Source: Fragum whitleyi (Eukaryota > Mollusca > Bivalvia > Cardiida > Cardiidae). Taken from it: 64,000 bases of DNA. The stretch is taken from the NCBI GenBank assembly GCA_948146395.1, contig OX411556.1, positions 25,527,596 through 25,591,595 on the forward strand, written 5' to 3'. This document shows, in pieces, positions 1 through 13,019 of this stretch. Position 1 is the stretch's first letter. Each line of letters begins with the position of its first letter. The translations under genes were made by a program, and so were the position numbers. The notes beneath the pieces were generated by a model that saw nothing but the letters and a program-made list of their open reading frames with translations, was not told the DNA's origin and did no database searches.

Positions 1-145
1 CTCCTCAGAAACTACTGGATGAATTTCAACCAAACTTCACAGGAATGATCCTTGGTCGACCCTTTTTCAAAGTTGTTCAAGAAAATTTGATCCATAAAAA
101 CATAGATTTAATGGGCGTGGCTAATTTCCAAATAAGGTAAAAGAA
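1..145 (-). mobile_element. Truncated Helentron-like element, ~165-bp monomer family
   Basis: Matches the 3'-proximal monomer of the element at 11046-12072 (CTCCTCAGAAACTACTG, GGAATGATCCT, GGGCGTGGCT). It continues off the left edge and is truncated at about 145. Confidence 0.75.
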
Positions 146-507
146 CTGTAAGTCTACCTAGCTTAGTTTTTTAGTTAATCCTTTGTAGTTTTACATACTT
201 GGGCATCCTGCAGTGTAACAAATGGTATCTTGTGACAATTTTGTTATCATAGTAAACAAAGATAGCTATGTGAGAAAAATATATTTGGTTCAAACTTCGT
301 TTGTATATATGTTTAGATTATGACAAGGCCAAATTGGCAAGTGAAGGTTAATCTTAGTAAGCTCAAGCTCTACAAAAATATCTTGACCCTTCTGTTGCTG
401 TTCATGAAATACCCCAACTATTTAATAAGCTTTGGTTGATAGTATAGATTTAGATAAGCTGTAATGTCATGCAGCCTGATCTTAGTCTGCACTGCCTGTC
501 TTCTACC
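146..507. other. Non-coding, no feature recognised
   Basis: AT-rich single-copy-looking sequence without open frame, repeat or splice-flanked segment that I can support. Confidence 0.5.
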
Positions 508-584
508 TAAGAGAAGAAGAAAGTATTTGTTGATTTTATGGAGGTATGAAACTAAGCAAATTCATACAATTGTGATTAGGTTGT

Positions 585-1586
585 TAGCTCACCTGAGCAC
601 ATTTTACTCAAGGTGAGCTTTTGTGATCATTGAATGTCCGTCGTGTGTTGTGTGTTGTGTGTTGTGTGTCGTCCGTCGTCCGGCGTCAACAATCTTAGTG
701 TTTACACTCTAGAGGCCGCAAATATTTCCCAATCTTCATGAAACTTGGTCAGAATGTTGGCCAGGTCACAAGGACGAAGCCTATTGAAAATGGGAAGGAT
801 CTATGCCATATCACAGGAAAAGGGGCCTTAATGACATTTATCTTGTTTACGCTCTAGAGGCAACAAACATGGCCCAATCTTCATGAAACTTGGTCAGAAT
901 GTTTGTCAGGTCACAAGGATTAACCCTATTGAAAATAGGAAGGATCCATGCCATATCACAGGAAAAGGGGCCTTAAGGATATTTATCTTATTTACGCTCT
1001 AGAAGCCACCAACATGGCCCAATCTTCATGAAACTTGGTCAGAATGTTTGTCAGGTTACAAGGATTTACCCTATTGAAAATGGGAAGGATTTATGCCATA
1101 TGACAGGAAAAGGGACCTTAATGACAATTTTCTTGTTAAGACTCTAGAGGCCACAAAAATGCCCCAATCTTCATGAAACTTGGTCAGAATGTTGGCCATA
1201 TCACAAGGATGAACCTTATCCAAAATGAGAAGGATCCGCGCAATATCACGGGAAAAGGGGCCTTCATGACAATTATCTTGTTAACGCTTTAGAGGCCACA
1301 AATATGGCTCAATCTTCATGAAACTTGGTCAGTATGTTGGTCAGGTCACAAAGATTAACCCTTTTAGGAAATAGGAAGGATCTGTACCATATCACAGGAA
1401 AGGGAGCTTTAATGATAATTTTTGTTTTATAACTCAAGAGGCCACAATTTAGGCCAGAACTTCTTGAAACTTGTTTATGTTGAAATAAATATCTCCTTTA
1501 TTACATCTGACCATTTAAATGATGTGATGTCCGAGGGGTCAAAGGGACGCAGGTGAGCGATCTAGGACCATCTTGGTCCTCTTGTT
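585..1586 (-). mobile_element. Helentron-like array element (145-bp monomers)
   Basis: Read on the minus strand: ACAAGAG terminus at 1585, 5' hairpin GGACCAAGATGGTCC, subterminal GCTCACCTG, then five monomers of exactly 145 bp (AATCTTCATG at 731, 876, 1021, 1166, 1311) plus a decayed one. A GT/ACGG-type microsatellite follows (640-690), then a 3' hairpin with AGCTCACC...GGTGAGCT at 585-620. It is inserted in a palindromic MITE whose halves lie at about 508-584 and 1587-1640. Confidence 0.8.
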
Positions 1587-1640
1587 TTGCTCCATACCTC
1601 CATAAAATCAACAGATATTCTCTTCATACCTTACAATTTA

Positions 1641-2227
1641 ATATCATGAAGAAAAAATGTGAGATTCACCAATAATGATAGCAATTTACAAAACAGCTGT
1701 ATACTCAAAATTGTTTTCATTGAGAAATAAAACCAATTTTTCAGCCATTCAGAATGCACAAAAACTGATGTTATCATCTAAGATTAATCTTATTATCTAA
1801 AATTCTGGGAAGAACTTATTGGAATGCCAATAATCAGGTAATTGTATGAAACAAAAGTTAAATTCAGCAGGGTAAGGGATAAGAGAGAGGGTGTTGTTGT
1901 CAAAGATAATTGTGACCTGTCACGTAAAAAGGGACCATCTGGGTAGTGTGTCATGTGTCAACCCTAGTTAGACTCTGCAAACTGCGCAGCCTGACAAGGG
2001 TTGAAAATTTGTGCTCTTTTACCAATTTTCTGAATTTAGAATGATTAATCCACCTTACTGTAAAAGAAATTTCAAAATACCACCACTGGTTCACCTGTAC
2101 AAGAATAAATCACTTTTTCAAATATATTTTGAAGGGTGTTCAAGGATGGTCTCTTTTTGCATGACCTATCACAATTATGTAGTTGCAAGTATTGTTGTTT
2201 GTAGATTTACTGGTACATATCATTTTG
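1641..2227. other. Non-coding, decayed repeat pieces
   Basis: Contains a hairpin-like segment CCCTAGTTAGACT...GACAAGGG at 1960-2002, related to 8250-8300 and 52745-52785. Nothing coding. Confidence 0.45.
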
Positions 2228-2458
2228 TTAAAACCCTTTCCTGTTTTACAACATTTTGGACCTGTCCAAATTCAAAGGTTTTGCAGACGAAAATTTAAAG
2301 TGGATTTAATTTAAAAAATAACCATTCAGTAGGGTAGAAAATAGTGTGGAAAAAGAAGAAATTGCCTGTCAGAAGCAATTTCTTCTTTTTTCACAATGTT
2401 TTCCCAATTATGAAATCAGAGGCACATAAAAAGCAGGGATTAAACAGGAAAGGGTTAA
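2228..2458 (+). mobile_element. MITE family A (piggyBac-like, TTAA)
   Basis: Termini CCCTTTCCTGTTTTAC and CAGGAAAGGG flanked by TTAA. The central hairpin is GAAGAAATTGC...GCAATTTCTTC. About 230 bp, no coding capacity. Confidence 0.85.
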
Positions 2459-4151
2459 GCTCACCTTCCATTATTCATTGTCATCTGCAACATCTTTGAA
2501 TATGGAGCAGTCTAAAATTTGAAAAGAAAACAAAACAAACAAAAAAAACATACAAATAAAAAAATTATAATAATCAAACTTTGAGCAGATCACCCGTTTT
2601 CTTTGAATGTAATATATTCAGACCATTTCACTTCCTAGGCTAAATGCTGCATTGTCTATTTTGAGTGAATATCAATCATTTTGTATTCAGAGTTATTTTT
2701 CACGAATTAGAAGAAAATAGAGTTAAAAAATTTAGGTGGTTTTATAAAACACATGTATTGTATGAGCAATGTTAGATTGTATTCTTTAGTTACCAAAGCG
2801 CACATTTAATCATGTTTTAAAAGATGTAAACATTTTGTATTTTGTTTCATAATTTATATCATTTTGAACAAACATAATATTTTACACGTTTTTAAGCAGT
2901 TGTTGTTTTTGAATCTTCTCTTTGAGAAGACAATAAAATCAGTTTAAATGTAAAAAACGTCTTTCTTTTTCTTTTCCTTTGAACTATTCTAAGAAAATCT
3001 GCTTTTCCCTACATCTTGACGTCACTCCTTTATTAAGATTGAAGAATTATGTGTGCTGGAATTTGTAATAGGGTTCTAGAATTCTTTAAATGAACCATGC
3101 ACCATTTCATAGTTTTAGAAAATATCGGTTATAAGTTCAAGGTCAAAGGTCAAGATCAAAATCATAAGATGAGCTTGATGGGATTCAGATTTTTAGCTTG
3201 AGTGGCCGAAGGTCTGGGCCCGAGGTTATAAAACTTTTTTCAGTTATCTGTCACAATAACTAACAGATTCTCTTGAAACTTGCACAGGATGATTGTAGGA
3301 CCATAAGCATCGTTGATTTCAAAAATACGTCAGAAACATGGGTAAAGGATGTTTTCACTCAAAATAGCTTCGTTAACACAATTAAGTCAACAAATATAAT
3401 TTGATTTCTTTGATACTTTTTCAAAGGGTGGTTGTAGGGTCTTAAGGGTGAATCTTTTTGTAGATAGTGCTGATTCGTTGGAAAACGCAGAAAAAAGGGG
3501 AGGTTCTGTGTGAAAATTTATTGAAGGGAATATAGCCCTTAGGATTATTGTTAAAATATATTAACGAGAGAGAGAGAGTCTGCTTAGTAATTTTCATTGT
3601 AAACATTCTTTTTAAAGCAATAAAAACCCTGAAATAGCAGATGAAACTGAAGAAATACTTTGCAGTCAGTAGAGCGCCTCAGGCCCCCGAGTCTCTTGAT
3701 GACAATTTGATCCGGACTTGTGGAAATGTAAAAAAAAAATCGGCAATATGTCTGAAACAAAATATAGATATTCGGCAGGATAAGGGTTATCTTAAAGATA
3801 ATATCCAGTTTTCGAAAAATAAATCTACATGCATATGCAATGCAATGTCATTGGAAAACCTAATTAGGTGTTGAGACATACGTCATCTCACATCACAAAT
3901 AGAAAATTGAAAGCTGTCATATTTGTTACCTGACACAAAAAAGGTCCTTTCTAAGTAACTGTTCTATGACCATGATGCAAAAACGTTTGTAAACGTTTGA
4001 GAATGATACACCTCTTTGCACGTTAGGTCACGTGCAAAGCGGCGCATTATTTCTTGAACGTTTTGGCAAACGTTTTCATCCTGAATTTATAGCTATGATC
4101 CGAGTATTCTTGTCATGCGGCTTCGCTCTATGTTCCAATGTCTTTAAATAG
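2459..4151. other. Non-coding, possible weak exon
   Basis: Mostly AT-rich. A frame at 3658-3720 after an acceptor-like TACTTTGCAG (SRAPQAPESLDDNLIRTCGN) is possible but has a poor donor. A (GA)n run lies at 3567-3580. Confidence 0.4.
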
Positions 4152-4316
4152 TCAGCAGAACCTGCCAGGTTCGTTCTGAATATCGAAGAGCTTAGGAGCG
4201 CATCGGAAGTGGTATCCCGCAATGTACGTCGAGACGTTAAACGATTTGTTTCAAAAGGAACCGCACACAAGGGTTTTATTTACTTTGCTTTTTTTGAATG
4301 CAGGACTGACCTGTAA
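4152..4316 (+). CDS. Possible exon in a GC-richer island, unassigned
   Basis: A 54-codon frame after an acceptor-like TCTTTAAATAG, reading SAEPARFVLNIEELRSASEV, VSRNVRRDVKRFVSKGTAHK, then GFIYFAFFECRTDL and TAA. It is basic and helix-like but unrecognised. The last codons enter a repeated palindromic sequence, which weakens the case. Confidence 0.18.
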   Translation, partial: SAEPARFVLNIEELRSASEVVSRNVRRDVKRFVSKGTAHKGFIYFAFFECRTDL

Positions 4317-4858
4317 ACAGGTTTGTGCTCGCCTTGTCATCCTGAACCCAGCCCTGCGTTCGGGATGACAAAATGGTCCTTACGGTTTGCCTATTGTACC
4401 CCGCTTTGCACGCAAGTGTCTTCCTGAACACAAGGTCCGTGTATGTTTATCGCCCACCGCGTTTTATATTTCCTCTTTTTGCAAGACGGCAGCGAAGGAA
4501 AGCTATTCATTAGCGCCCAATATAAATACCATAAAGGGGATTTATTAAAAGAAAAAAGAAAGAAAAATCAATTATGCTATTAATTTTAAGCTTCTTAATA
4601 TTTCATAAAAAATGTAATTTCTTATCGCGAAATTTATACTTGTCGCAAGAGGGACTATTTTTTGATGCAGAATGATACACATTAAAATTCGGATTGTGCG
4701 GATTGCGCTGGTTGACTCAGGTTGAAACCTATTCGCGCTTGGCTATTTGTCTGGATCTAGAATGATCATTACACGTTCCTGTATAAATTATCGTATGAAA
4801 TGCGCCCTCCGGTTGGCCTGATCAGGAACCAGTCACTTTTTTTTCAAACTATGATTTC

Positions 4859-5092
4859 ACCCTTTCCTGTTTTACAAAAAAACTTTGGACCTGTCTAAAT
4901 TCAAAGTTTTTGCAGACAAAAATTTAAAGTGGATTTAATTTGAAAAATAACCATTCAGTATGGTAGAAAATAGAGTGGAAAAGGAAGAAATTGCTTGTCA
5001 GAAGTAATTTCTTCTTTTTTCACAATGTTTTCTCAATTATAAAATCACATACACGTAACTTGAAAAGCAGGGATTAAACACCAAAGGGTTAA
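4859..5092 (+). mobile_element. MITE family A
   Basis: Same order of motifs as 2228-2458. The right end keeps AAGGGTTAA and the left flank lacks TTAA. Confidence 0.83.
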
Positions 5093-5389
5093 CGGAGTTA
5101 CCAAGTGGCCCTTCTTGGGTGACGGGTCACATATTTTATGTTGTTTCCCCAAAAAGAAGGTCAACCGTAAAACAAAAAATTCCACAAAGTCTTTCGATAC
5201 CAGGTTAAACATATTTTGGCTAAATAACAGATTATATTTATAGTAATAGCGTCATCTAGGCCACTAGTTTTATTTTCTGTGTACAAATACGCGTTTTCTG
5301 AGAACGTTTAATATACACGGAGAGATCCAATTTATATCCGGCTTCTTTGCTGAAGCAGATTGATTTATTTACTAGAATAGAGCGCATTA

Positions 5390-5470
5390 TAATAATGATA
5401 ATAAATTATTATTATTATTATTTGCACCATCATCACCATCATCATCATCATTTTTATTATTATCATTTTT
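5390..5470. repeat. Trinucleotide microsatellite (ATT/CAT)n
   Basis: ATTATTATTATTATT followed by CATCATCATCATCAT and more ATT. Confidence 0.85.
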
Positions 5471-5901
5471 ATAATTATCGATAGTTATAATGTTTATCGT
5501 GCATGGTGCATATAACAGTAAAAATAAAGAAATATTTATAATAAAAACAATAATGATAATAATAAAAACAGGTATATAATTTTGGGAATATTATGAGACA
5601 GCTCGTATATATTGTAGAATGATGATGAAGATAATAATTTTTTCCATGCTTTGGATATAAAAAGAAGCACCTACTCTCAGTTATGGCTTTAGCATATTCA
5701 TACCCAAGTCTCATAGGGTATTTATTTTCAAATTTCCATAGGAAAAATATCAGTTTTTCGCTTCTCATAATTTTTAGCATAACATCTAGCAAAAAAGAGC
5801 AAACGTTGTTAATAATTTTGAGATTTTTACAAACGAATTGATTTGGATGCAAGCATACAAAATAGCTTTTTTATACGAAGATGCAATATACAATAATACA
5901 C

Positions 5902-6130
5902 TAAACCCTTTCCTGTTTTACAAAATTTTGGACCTGTCCAAATTCAAAGGTTTTGCAGACGAAAATTAAAAGTGGATTTAATTTGAAAAATAACCATTCA
6001 GTAGGGTAGAAAATAGTGTGGAAAAAGAAGAAAGTGCTTGTCAGAAGCAATTTCTTCTTTTTCACAATGTTTTCTCAATCATTAAATCACAAGCACGTAA
6101 AAAGCAGGGATTGAACAGCAAAGGGTTTAA
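5902..6130 (+). mobile_element. MITE family A
   Basis: TAAACCCTTTCCTGTTTTAC to CAGCAAAGGGTTTAA, with the conserved central hairpin. Confidence 0.83.
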
Positions 6131-6659
6131 CGATTTGTCGAGAGACAATTTGTCACTTTTCAGCGATGCTTAGATACTTAAATCTTTATTGGGTTATGAA
6201 AATAAGAATTTTAACATGTATAATTGCATCATGCAACAAAAAGTATTCCCTCTTGTGTCAAGTAAAATCAAGAAAAACTACTATATGGCACGTTAAAGAA
6301 CCTTGAACATTTTAAGAATCCCAAATATGGTTAGTCAGGGTATTGTGGCACGTTTTGGAAGCGATGCAATTTTATGATTGGCGTTAAATTCCATCTTGTC
6401 CTTATTTCGTTAACCATTCCCCTAGTTTGAAATCATATTTCTATTAAGAAAGGTGTAATAACAGTGCAATTTATTATATCCCGACTTCATTGTTATATGT
6501 TTAGACGCAAAATGGTATTCAATGTGACACGTTTCCATATCCTTGAGCGGCCAATGTTATATTCGAAATCAAATTCAACTAAAATTCTTTTACCGGTTTA
6601 AATCCAGCTATAGGATTGTCCCCAATAACATACGTTCGTATATTCGAGAAACGCAGTTA

Positions 6660-7956
6660 ATTGGATCCAACTTTATTGCTATTATGGTTAGATGCTAACG
6701 CCCCGGTCTCACAGACCCCGATTTCCAAAATAATCGTAGTGCTTTGGGAGAACGCATTTCCTCCGATTTACCACGAATTCGAGCCGTTTTTCTCCGATCA
6801 TCCTTGGACGGGGCGTATTTGTAGACATACATGCTGTGTGTTCCCGACGGGCTGCGAAAAACTACGATTCGATACGATTTAGTACGCTTTTGCCCCGATT
6901 TCGTTCCGAAGTACCCCGAGTTTAAGAGTCGAGTTACTATGGAACAGTACGATCTAGACCGACTATCCCGATTTCTTACTACGATTGACTACGATGCATA
7001 AAGATATACTGTGACATACGCCGACAGTTCCGGATCGACTACGAGTTTCATATCTTTTTTCAGGATTATACCCGATTTCGTACACTGGGTAAAAAAATCC
7101 GTGATTTAACAGCAAAAAAAATCAGTTATCATATGGATATTAGAGTGACAACATGCCAACAACAACAGACGACGTTATAATTGCAATCTCGTGTTGCCCC
7201 TATATTCAACTTAAGGAAAGGGATAATGCTCCAGTTGAAAAGAGTCTTGAAGAGCTTGAGTATAAACGACGCCAGATACAGCCTAAGCATAGGAAATAAA
7301 GGCGATGGTGGGTACGGCCTTGGATTACCAAAGAGAGGAGGCAAAACACTGGACAATTTCATCAGCTATTGCAGCGTGAATTACCTGCCCATGACCACCA
7401 ATCGAAGTATAGGGACGCGTCTCGTTCAAAGGTTTTGAAGTGATGAATTGTTTACAAGGTTGATTCGCCTTTTTATACTCCTCGGAAATCTGGGTACTTC
7501 GTAGTACTACGGGATGATATCTTAGTAGTTCGTAGTTATACGGTGTAGGTCGCTGAGCTTGGGTTGCTAGTCGCGTATCTCGTCGTACTTCACCGGCGAG
7601 AATCGGGAGTTACTCGTATGGCATCGGCGTTATTCGGTGTTCATCGCCGAGATAGAAACGCCGAAATAGGACCGATTCTGTTCCCGAATAACGCCGATTT
7701 GCTTTATACGAACAACGACGACTTAGTACGAGGTACACCGAGGTGCGCCGATTTCGGCACGATTTTCGAAATCAGGAGAAAAATTTGCGCATGTTGAAAT
7801 TTTTGTCCCGATTTATTTTTGATCCCGAATTGATGCCGATTTGAGTCAGGAGGCACTACGACTCTCCCGAAACTAGCCGATTTAGCGCCGATTTTGAAAT
7901 TTTCGAAATCGGGATTAAATCGGGGTCTGTGAGACCGGGGGGTAAACGGTATCCAA
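6660..7956. mobile_element. 1.3-kb inverted-repeat DNA transposon rich in CCGATTT
   Basis: Outer ends ATTGGATCC and GTATCCAAT. Inner 24-bp inverted repeats CCCCGGTCTCACAGACCCCG + ATTT lie at 6701-6724 and 7917-7940. Both flanks are packed with degenerate CCGATTT/CGAAATCGG and TACGA motifs, and GC content is above the surroundings. A middle stretch (7150-7440) has short protein-like frames but no recognisable transposase, so it is probably non-autonomous. Confidence 0.7.
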
Positions 7957-9696
7957 TATGGCATCTTGCTTTACAAATGGCGGTCAATGTTCTATTCGAT
8001 AACGAGCGAGAACAGGTCGACCAGAGATGTCATTCCAAAAATTCTTTAAGGGAAACGTAGAATGATCGTTCTAGATTGAGAAAATTCAGTCCCCGCAGTC
8101 TGACTGTTATCTGACTATTTACAAACCACCTATGGGGTTCCTTGAGAAAGATTTTTTTTATCATTTTATACACGGTACCGGTGCTGTGTAAAGAGATGGT
8201 CTTACTACAAACATACAAAGCGATGTGACCCGCCATGCTAAGTGCGAAAAGTATCGACCTTGATCAGTCTGCGTAATTTGCGCAGACTGACCAGGGTCGA
8301 AACTTTTCGTTATCAATGGGTTTTCTGATTCTGCATTTGTAGAACTATTGTTATACCTTTCTTTATGATCACTTTTAAAATTAACCTTAATTTTGACCAC
8401 TAATAGATGCAATCTCTTTAAAAAGAAGGGGAAAAAACTATTCTAAGGACTTCCATGATAACCCCTTTTCGCATGACGAGTCAATTATTTAATTATTTCC
8501 TTGTATATTAGATCTAGATCTTACAGAATTACCTGGTAAACCGAGAAATTTATCAAATAACAACTTTTAGTGACTTATTTATTTAGCCTGAACAGTTATA
8601 ATTTAACATTTCAGTAGTGTAATTTTTGTGATATCAAAATAATCGGCCAGTATTCTAGCAGAAAGCGTAATGTTATTCTTTTTTGAGTACGAGAGAATTC
8701 TCAGTCGAGTACAAGAAGGTGTACCGGTATTATCTCGTGCCCGTGTGTGCGTTTTATGATGTCCTTTGAAGAGTTATTGTGTGGATTAAAAGGGGGACAC
8801 CGGGGTCCGGAACCCCCCCCCCCCCCCAACACTCACATCATGGATTTTCGGCTGGTTATAAATTGATAATTGTAGTAAACAAAGAGTTAATTTGTATTAA
8901 TGTATTTACTGCAGCTTTGTTTCGTCAATAGCAACGACTTTTCCCTTCGCCACCGAGGACAGGGCTCGTGTTTGACCCCTTAAACAAGGGTTTTGACCCT
9001 CAAAAATCTGAAAATATCCTATATGACCCTTAGAAATTGTTCCCAAGGAGATCATCTTAACCCCCTTGAGAGAACATTCTAAGGATAAAACTGAGTTTTC
9101 ATTGATGTATCTGTTAAATATTCTACTTATCATTTTTTCCCTTTACATTATTACATAAAAGGTCAATTATCTCCAAAACCCGTAAAATTCTACACACAAT
9201 TTGCCTTTTCTGTTGTTTTTACCCCGAGAATGAGTTTTGACCCCCAGAATATCATGATTTAGGAGTCAATGACTCCTCTATTTTGAACCTCAGCACGAGT
9301 CCTGGGGGAATATATCATAAATGTTGGTTTTCATTTTTGCTCGGAGTTGTCTTGATGATCCTGGTAGGTATGAAACGAAGAAATCGTTCAGTAACTACCA
9401 TTAGCTCAAAAATAGCGGAAATGAGTAATATTTTTGTTTACAATATATTGCAGACATATGCTGTAATCTTGGAATTTCCTACTTTCGGTTCTAAAAATAG
9501 GACAGTCCTGGACAAGCTGAATAAAATTGCGCATTACAATTTCTACCTGACAGTTCATTTTAAAGCTGGAATACGATATGTACCTGTACGTGAAAGTACA
9601 ATATTGTGTTGTTTAAGAATTTTGTGGATTAAAATCATTTACATTTAAAGTTCAAACTTGAATTTTTAATACTTAGATATTTGATTTTATTAGAAC
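7957..9696. other. Non-coding with a hairpin and a poly-C run
   Basis: The hairpin CAGTCTGCG...CGCAGACTG at 8265-8291 lies in a repeat shared with 52730-52800. Poly-C is at 8813-8828. Frames in 8900-9648 have no splice or codon support. Confidence 0.45.
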
Positions 9697-9849
9697 AATG
9701 CCAGAACGAAATATCACAAAAATTAGCGAAACCAGTGAAAAAATGAAACAAGGCGGACTCAATTTGAAGATCAACAACGCACCATTTATGTACTTTTTCA
9801 ACGAAGACTTTCAAGTGTTTAATGGTTTTAAGGCTTATTTTTGTTGGTG
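9697..9849 (+). CDS. Small open frame or possible exon, unassigned
   Basis: A 50-codon frame MPERNITKISETSEKMKQGG then LNLKINNAPFMYFFNEDF..., ending TGA, preceded by an acceptor-like GATTTTATTAG. The codons look less random than the surroundings, but no family is recognised and no partner exon was found. Confidence 0.2.
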
Positions 9850-10043
9850 AGCTAAATTGTGAACATACACTAGCCTACTCTTAGGCGAAGAAAAAACGGA
9901 CAAATAAGCGTCTTGTCTAAAAAGACCGTGGTAGAGGCCCTTCTTAAGAGAAGATTGCGAGGGAATCATAGAGTTTAGAAAACAGGCTTTTTGAAATGTA
10001 TACAAACATCGAACCTGGAGTAAGTACAATCCATGATTTTTGA

Positions 10044-10327
10044 CCTGGCAGGGCAGAGCCTTAGTAAGGGGGTTGCTGCACTGAAGATTTATAGTCAATG
10101 ATACGTATTTGAAACGTTAAATCGTCTGTGGACTACCAAACCCTCGTAACTTCAGCTTGGACAAGCTGAAGTTAAGAGGTTTTGGTTATCCAACGATGGA
10201 ATCTGTTCACTTTTGCAAAGCACGTGTACCTTTCTGGTTTTAGGTTAACAGTTATTCACTCGCGTTGGTGGTATTCCCGAAAAATAAACTCGCCAAATTA
10301 CGTCACGGCTAAGCCACGCCCTGCCAG
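10044..10327. mobile_element. MITE family J
   Basis: Terminal inverted repeats CCTGGCAGGGCAGAGCC and GGCTAAGCCACGCCCTGCCA. Central hairpin AACTTCAGCTTGGACAAGCT then GAAGTT. The related copy is at 15253-15604. Confidence 0.72.
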
Positions 10328-11045
10328 TTCAATAACAACGCAGAATACATGCAGTATAGAATATTTCAGAGACAGGCGATTATTCTAGAGCTTTGAAGAT
10401 CTTTTGCATAACCTTTTAGATAATATTTTTGGTGGACGTTTACGTTCACCAGTGTTAATACCACGTTTGAACAATCCTGTCAGATGTTAATAGGTTTTCA
10501 AAACAGAAGTACTCATTAAGATTCAATTTACTCTTTTTGAAGAATTGTAACCGTCTGACAACTATGCATTTCAAAAATGGAGTGAAACAAGGAGTCTACG
10601 TAGCTTGTTGCAACCTCAAAGACATCTTTTAAGTGTGAAATCATATTCAATTCTGAGATCGGGTGAATTTTTTCCTTGCGTAGAACTACTTTTCTGACAG
10701 AGTGAGTAATTTGCCCCTTATTTCCCAATGGTCAATGGGAGGTCACTCATGAAATGAAATTACTGGAATGGCAACCTCCCCTGACACTACTAATGTAAAC
10801 AAAGGCAAATTAATGGAAATAGCGTTATACACATGAATACGGATACAGTCTGAGCAGGTAAAGTAAAGCATTCAGGCCATGCGATAAAGGTTTATGCAAA
10901 GGGGTTTTACTTTACATTTCAACACACGAAAGCCAAACTCGAGAGGAGTGTCAGCAATTTTTTACGCGTTTATATGAACACTTAACCTTTCTTTTCTTCG
11001 AGAATGAAAATCGCGGAACAATCAATTAATATCCTTTTATAGAAT
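10328..11045. other. Non-coding, nothing recognised
   Basis: Short frames only, none with conserved motifs or good splice sites. Confidence 0.45.
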
Positions 11046-12072
11046 TTTTATCTCCGCTGGCCGAAGGCCACTGGGGCTATTGTCATGGCGCTGTGTCCGT
11101 CGTCCGTTCGTGCGTCCGTTCGTAAACTTTTTTCTTTAAAAATCTTCTCCTCAGAAACTACTGAATGAATTTCAATCAAACTTCGCAGGAATGATCCTAG
11201 GGTGATCCCCTTTCGAAGTTGTTCAAGAAATTTAGATCCAATGACAAACATGGATGTAATGGGCGTGGCTTATTTCCAAATATGGTTAAAAGTGGGTTTT
11301 CTCAAATTCTAATTGATGGATACCAATTAAATTTTACATGAATGATCCTTGAGTGGCCTTTTATCAGTCTATAAAAAATTATTGTGATCGATTGAAAAAT
11401 ATGTATTTTATGGGCGGAGGTCATTTTTCTATATGTTATTTAGTAGAAACTTTGAAAATCATTTTCTCAGAATGTAACTAATGGTTTTCAACCAAATTTC
11501 ACTCGAATGGTACTTTAGTGATCCTTTATTAGGCTACCAGAAATTATTGTGATAGGATAAAAATAATCATTTTAATGGGCGGAGGTCATTTCTGTATATG
11601 TTATTTAGTGGAAACTTTGAAAATCATTTTCTCAGAATGTAAATGATGGTTTTCAACCAAATTTCACCGGAATTATCTTTCTGAGTAACCCTTTATGAGT
11701 CTACCAAAAATTACTGTGATCGGATGAAAAATATGTATTTTATGGGCAGAGGTAATTTCTCAATATGTTATTTTGTGTAATCTTTGAAAATCATTTCTCA
11801 AAATGTTATGGGTGGATATCAACCAAACTTCATTGGTATGATCCTTGGGCGAACCCTTTAGCATGTAGCCAAAATTATTGTCATTGGATGAAATATATGG
11901 GTTTTTTTTATTAGCGGAGGTCTTTTCTCTATATGTCATATAGTGGAAACTCTGAAATCATTTTCAACATCAGAAGAATCCAAAATATCTAAAAGTCTAT
12001 TCAAAACTTTTCTTTTTCTTTTACAAGAATTTCAAGCCTGTGGAGCGACCCAAGCCATTCATAGCTTTCTAC
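11046..12072 (-). mobile_element. Helentron-like array element (~165-bp monomers)
   Basis: 5' hairpin AAGCTATGAATGGCTT and subterminal GCTCCAC lie near 12030-12070. About five monomers of roughly 165 bp follow, then an ACGG-like microsatellite (11095-11130) and the 3' hairpin GTGGCCTTCGGCCAGCGGAG at 11055-11075. Same family as 29165, 46076 and 51340. Confidence 0.8.
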
Positions 12073-12672
12073 TTGAAGCAGATAACACCATAATTTTTAA
12101 TAATGAGATTACGGAGAACTGATTAGCATTACAAAATAAGAATAATAACATAGATCATCTAATTGTCATTTCTTTACTTTTATAAATAATGGATAGGAGA
12201 ATCACTGTTTAAACTACACCGGGATAAATTCCGAAAGTTATCGAAACCTTGTAATTACAGGACTTTGTTGACGATCGACGATATATGTTGAGAAACGTAT
12301 ATCTGAAGCAAGATGCGGTCAGGTCATTTTCCTTTTATCGTAATTTTACATGTAAAACTTCTCTTTTCTCCACAAATGGAGGAATCACTCTAGTATGCCA
12401 ACAGAAACGTCCACCATCAGTACTTTCAGTGCTTTGATTTAGATACACTGATACATGAACATCATTAGGAAACCTCGGTTAACAGTGTTAAAGTTCATTA
12501 CTCCCGAAACGTTTTAGAATTATTACGGGTACACTACCTTAATGAATGGGTGAGGAACTATTCTAAATGACTAAACTCCTACAGCCACCTACAGCTTTTC
12601 CTTGCGGCATGCCATTTGAACGCACTACTTCGTCTAGTTTCACTTTATCGAGAAAAACTGTTAAGAAGCTTT

Positions 12673-12834
12673 TAGGGTAGTGGACCCGTAATAGTTGCGC
12701 AACGTTTTGGAAGTAATGAATTTTAACATTGTTAACCGAGGTTCCCTAATGATTTTCACTAGGAAACCTCAGTTAACATTGTGAAAGATCGTGAGTGTCG
12801 AAATGTTGCGGAACTTTACGGTTCCACTACCTTA
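12673..12834. mobile_element. Foldback MITE family D
   Basis: Palindromic over almost its full length: AGGGTAGTGGACCCGTAA at one end, GGTTCCACTACCTTA at the other, center ACCGAGGTTCCCTAATGATT. A half copy lies at 12465-12542. Confidence 0.78.
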
Positions 12835-13019
12835 TACTTATCGAGAAAAGCTGTGAAGAAGCTTGTGACACATTGCATTGTGAATTTTTGCAATTTTCAT
12901 AAAAAATGAAACTGTTTGTTGTATTTCTTGAATAAAGCACACGTTTTAGGAAATTAAAGGGATGTCGAGCACAAATATTTAACAAACATTGTTTTCAATG
13001 TGTGCATTTCCGTTTATTT

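Noticed and set aside
5475..5852. 125-codon minus-strand frame as a gene
   Set aside because: Tyr/Phe/Ile-rich translation of AT-rich and ATT-microsatellite DNA.
9283..9648. 121-codon plus-strand frame as a gene
   Set aside because: No splice context, no conserved motif, AT-rich random-looking composition.
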